From assembly GCA_963756515.1 (NCBI GenBank), contig CAVWNV010000003.1, forward strand, positions 124,001 to 188,000: DNA of 64,000 nucleotides, in the 5' to 3' direction. How positions within the stretch are numbered: position 1 is the first letter of the stretch; every line of letters starts with the position of its first letter. Below, one piece after another: positions 62,253 to 64,000 of the stretch. The notes under the pieces are model-generated. The model searched no databases. It saw only the letters and a program-made list of their open reading frames with translations, and was not told the origin of the DNA. This DNA comes from Bog-756 sp963756515. GTDB lineage: Bacteria > Actinomycetota > Acidimicrobiia > Acidimicrobiales > RAAP-2. The translations under genes and the position numbers were made by a program.

Positions 62253-63155
62253 GATTTCCGCCGGCTCACCTATTTCCTCGGCGTGGTGGACAGCGGCGGG
62301 TTCACCGCGGCGGCCGACGAAGTGGGGGTGAGCCAGCCGGCTCTGTCCCTGGCCGTCAAGGAACTCGAGCGCGAGCTGGGTGTGCCGCTCTTCGACCGGG
62401 TGGGCCGCGGGGTCAGGCTGACCTCGGCCGGGGAGGCGTTGGTGGCGCCGGCCCGACAGGCGCTCCGTGATGTGGAGACGGGACGGGCGGCCGTGGCTGC
62501 GGTCACCGGGGCCCGGGCCGGGTCCCTGGCGCTGGCCAGCCTCCCGACTCTGGCCGCCGACCCCGTGGCCGAGCTGGTCGGCCGGTTCCGGACCCGTTTC
62601 CCGGGTGTGACCGTCGATCTGGCCGCACCCGAGGACTCCGCTGACCTGATGACGATGATCCGGGACGGGCGGTGCGAGGCCGGGATCACCGAGGCCGGGC
62701 CGGTGCCGGCCGGGCTCGTCAGCCACGACGTCGGCGCCCAGGCCCTCTTGTTGATCCTGCCCCCCGGGTCCCCGTCGGCCGGCGGCGCCGGGGGCCGCGA
62801 CGGGCCGAACGGCGCCACGGTGACCCTCACCGTGTCCGATCTGGTCGGGGTGGCCTTCGTCGCCGCGCCGGTCGGCACCTCGACCCGACGCCTGCTCGAT
62901 GACGGGTTCGCCGCAGCCGGCGCGGTACCGGAGGTGGCGGTGGTCACGGCACAGCGAGATGCCATCCTCCCCCTCGTGCTGGCCGGGGCCGGCGCGGCAC
63001 TGGTGCCCGAGCCGATCGCCGAGGTGGCCCGGACGCTCGGGGCCACCGTGGCCCGGCCCGACCCGATCATCGAGCGCAGCATCGCCCTCGTCCACCGGGG
63101 CGGGCCATTGGCGCCGGCCGCCGGCCGGTTCGTCCAACTGGCCACCGGCGGCTGA
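62250..63155 (+). CDS. LysR-family transcriptional regulator
   Basis: The 301-residue regulator has the N-terminal winged helix-turn-helix (MDFRRLTYFLGVVDSGGFTA, then ADEVGVSQPALSLAVKELE) and the two-lobed effector domain from about residue 90 (LALASLPTLAADPVAELVGRF). The C-terminal half has a Gly-rich loop. It is divergent from the MFS gene and has palindromes in the gap, which is the normal layout for LysR self-control and activation of the neighbour. The effector is unknown. ATG 62250 follows a TAATAT box directly. Confidence 0.95.
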   Translation: MDFRRLTYFLGVVDSGGFTAAADEVGVSQPALSLAVKELERELGVPLFDRVGRGVRLTSAGEALVAPARQALRDVETGRAAVAAVTGARAGSLALASLPTLAADPVAELVGRFRTRFPGVTVDLAAPEDSADLMTMIRDGRCEAGITEAGPVPAGLVSHDVGAQALLLILPPGSPSAGGAGGRDGPNGATVTLTVSDLVGVAFVAAPVGTSTRRLLDDGFAAAGAVPEVAVVTAQRDAILPLVLAGAGAALVPEPIAEVARTLGATVARPDPIIERSIALVHRGGPLAPAAGRFVQLATGG

Positions 63156-63206
63156 GTGTACGGTGCGACGATGGGTGGGGGACCTGGCCGGGCGAGAGGA
63201 GCACAG

Positions 63207-63887
63207 ATGAACACGGAAGCGCCGAGGGGCGTCGATTTTCACTTCGACATCATGTGCCCGTACGCCTATCAGACCTCGCTGTGGATCCGCGACGTCCGGG
63301 ACCGGGCCGGTATCGACGTGCGCTGGCGGTTCTTCAGCCTCGAGGAGATCAACCGGGCCGAGGGCAAGAAGCACCCATGGGAACGCGAGTGGAGCTACGG
63401 CTGGTCGATGATGCGGATCGGGGCGTATCTGCGCCGTCAGGATCCCTCCCTGCTCGACGACTGGTACCGGACGGCCGGGCGGGCCCTCCACGAGGAGGGG
63501 CGCAAGCCCCACCGTCCCGAGGTGGCCGAGACCCTGCTGGACGAGATGGGCCTCGATCCGGCCCTCGTCCGGGCGGCCATCGAGGATCCCACCACCGGGG
63601 ACGACGTTCGCCGCGAGCACGACGCCGTCGTGGCCAAGGGCGGGTTCGGGGTCCCCACACTGATCTTCGACGACGGCCAGGCCCTGTTCGGGCCGGTGCT
63701 GGTCGACCCGCCCACCGGCGAGGAGGCGCTACGGCTATGGGAGCTGGTCACCGGGTGGCTCTGCTTTCCCCACCTCTACGAGCTGCAACGTCCGAAGGCC
63801 GCCGGCGACATCGACGCCATCGCCACCGCGTTCTCGTCGTACCTCGGGGCCCGCGACTGGTTCTCGGTCCAGCGTCCCACCCCGTGA
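63207..63887 (+). CDS. DsbA-family oxidoreductase / HCCA-isomerase-like protein
   Basis: The 226-residue protein has the thioredoxin-like fold of DsbA/HCCA isomerases. It begins VDFHFDIMCPYAYQTSLWI, in which CPYAY replaces the usual CPxC, so only one Cys is present, and ends with GGFGVPTLIFDDGQALFGPV, the cis-Pro motif. The long helical insert includes WSYGWSMMRIGAYLRRQDP. It may be a glutathione or mycothiol-linked isomerase or an FrnE-like protein. ATG 63207 follows GAGAGGAGC. It lies just behind LysR and could belong to its regulon. Confidence 0.9.
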   Translation: MNTEAPRGVDFHFDIMCPYAYQTSLWIRDVRDRAGIDVRWRFFSLEEINRAEGKKHPWEREWSYGWSMMRIGAYLRRQDPSLLDDWYRTAGRALHEEGRKPHRPEVAETLLDEMGLDPALVRAAIEDPTTGDDVRREHDAVVAKGGFGVPTLIFDDGQALFGPVLVDPPTGEEALRLWELVTGWLCFPHLYELQRPKAAGDIDAIATAFSSYLGARDWFSVQRPTP

Positions 63888-63935
63888 TGGGCCCGGCCCG
63901 TTCCGGACCCGGACGGCAGGTCCATCGGTCCCGGA

Positions 63936-64000
63936 TCAGGTGACCGGCGACGCCTGCTCGTCGCCGGAGATCTCCGAGCGTCCCATCGTCCACATGGCCA
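63936..64000 (-). CDS. C-terminal end of an unidentified protein, cut by window edge
   Basis: On the minus strand a frame enters from the right edge and ends with TSMG-free text MWTMGRSEISGDEQASPVT before a TGA at 63938-63936. Only about 20 residues are visible, so no family can be named. It converges with the DsbA-like gene, leaving about 48 bases between. It could also be an accidental frame. Confidence 0.35.
   Translation of the reverse strand, partial: AMWTMGRSEISGDEQASPVT

Overview
The window is very GC-rich DNA with densely packed genes, many GTG starts, frequent 4-base stop/start overlaps (GTGA, ATGA, TTGA) and many starts only 6 to 9 bases behind a TANNNT box, which points to leaderless mRNAs. 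Protein content (many acyl-CoA dehydrogenases, crotonases and acyl-CoA synthetases, thiolase-like lipid-transfer proteins, an F420/LLM-type oxidoreductase, heterodimer-type acyl-CoA dehydrogenases known from steroid-degrading actinobacteria) suggests an actinomycete-lineage bacterium, perhaps of the Acidimicrobiia. I infer this from gene style; no rRNA, tRNA, CRISPR, transposase or integrase was seen, and the stretch looks chromosomal.

Layout. 1-5.98 kb: a truncated LLM oxidoreductase, a divergent pair of acyl-CoA dehydrogenase subunits, a thiolase-like protein, a crotonase and an SDR. 5.99-12.5 kb (minus strand): a branched-chain-amino-acid-type ABC uptake operon (binding protein, fused LivH-LivM permease, LivG with a Pro/Ala repeat leader, LivF) translationally coupled to a thiolase. 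12.7-21.1 kb: a single-chain family I CoA-transferase, a ureidoglycolate-lyase-like protein, a cupin, RraA-like and RidA-like proteins, then SDR, acyl-CoA synthetase, Gfo/Idh/MocA oxidoreductase and VOC protein. 21.1-32.9 kb: a second divergent dehydrogenase pair, crotonases, a CaiB-type CoA-transferase, a 741-residue tandem-fused dehydrogenase, a 3Fe-4S ferredoxin, an acyl-CoA synthetase and a copper amine oxidase. 33.0-43.2 kb (minus): a catabolic array of two acyl-CoA synthetases, crotonase, an HMG-CoA-synthase-like protein fused to a DUF35 zinc-ribbon/OB domain, an SCP2-type thiolase, dehydrogenase, SDR and thioesterase. 43.4-48.2 kb: amidohydrolase, a third dehydrogenase pair (tandem) and a PaaG-like crotonase. 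48.3-53.2 kb: redoxin, MurD-type ligase, MurL-type epimerase, histidine phosphatase and a SnoaL-like protein. 53.2-59.3 kb: a MacAB-like operon with two adaptors and a DUF5666 lipoprotein. 59.6-64 kb: aldo/keto reductase, frameshifted MFS exporter, LysR regulator, DsbA-like oxidoreductase and a cut gene.

How they work together (inference). Most of the window supplies beta-oxidation steps for one or more bulky carboxylic acids, possibly sterol, terpenoid or aromatic side chains: uptake, CoA activation, dehydrogenation by two-gene enzymes, hydration, oxidation, then thiolysis, aldol-type cleavage or CoA transfer. The MurD/MurL pair is cell-wall housekeeping of an uncommon type. The points that deserve most attention are the HMGS-like/DUF35 fusion coupled to a thiolase, the MurL-MurD2 pair, the repeated split and fused dehydrogenases, the double-adaptor MacAB operon, and several short tandem repeats placed at gene starts and ends.
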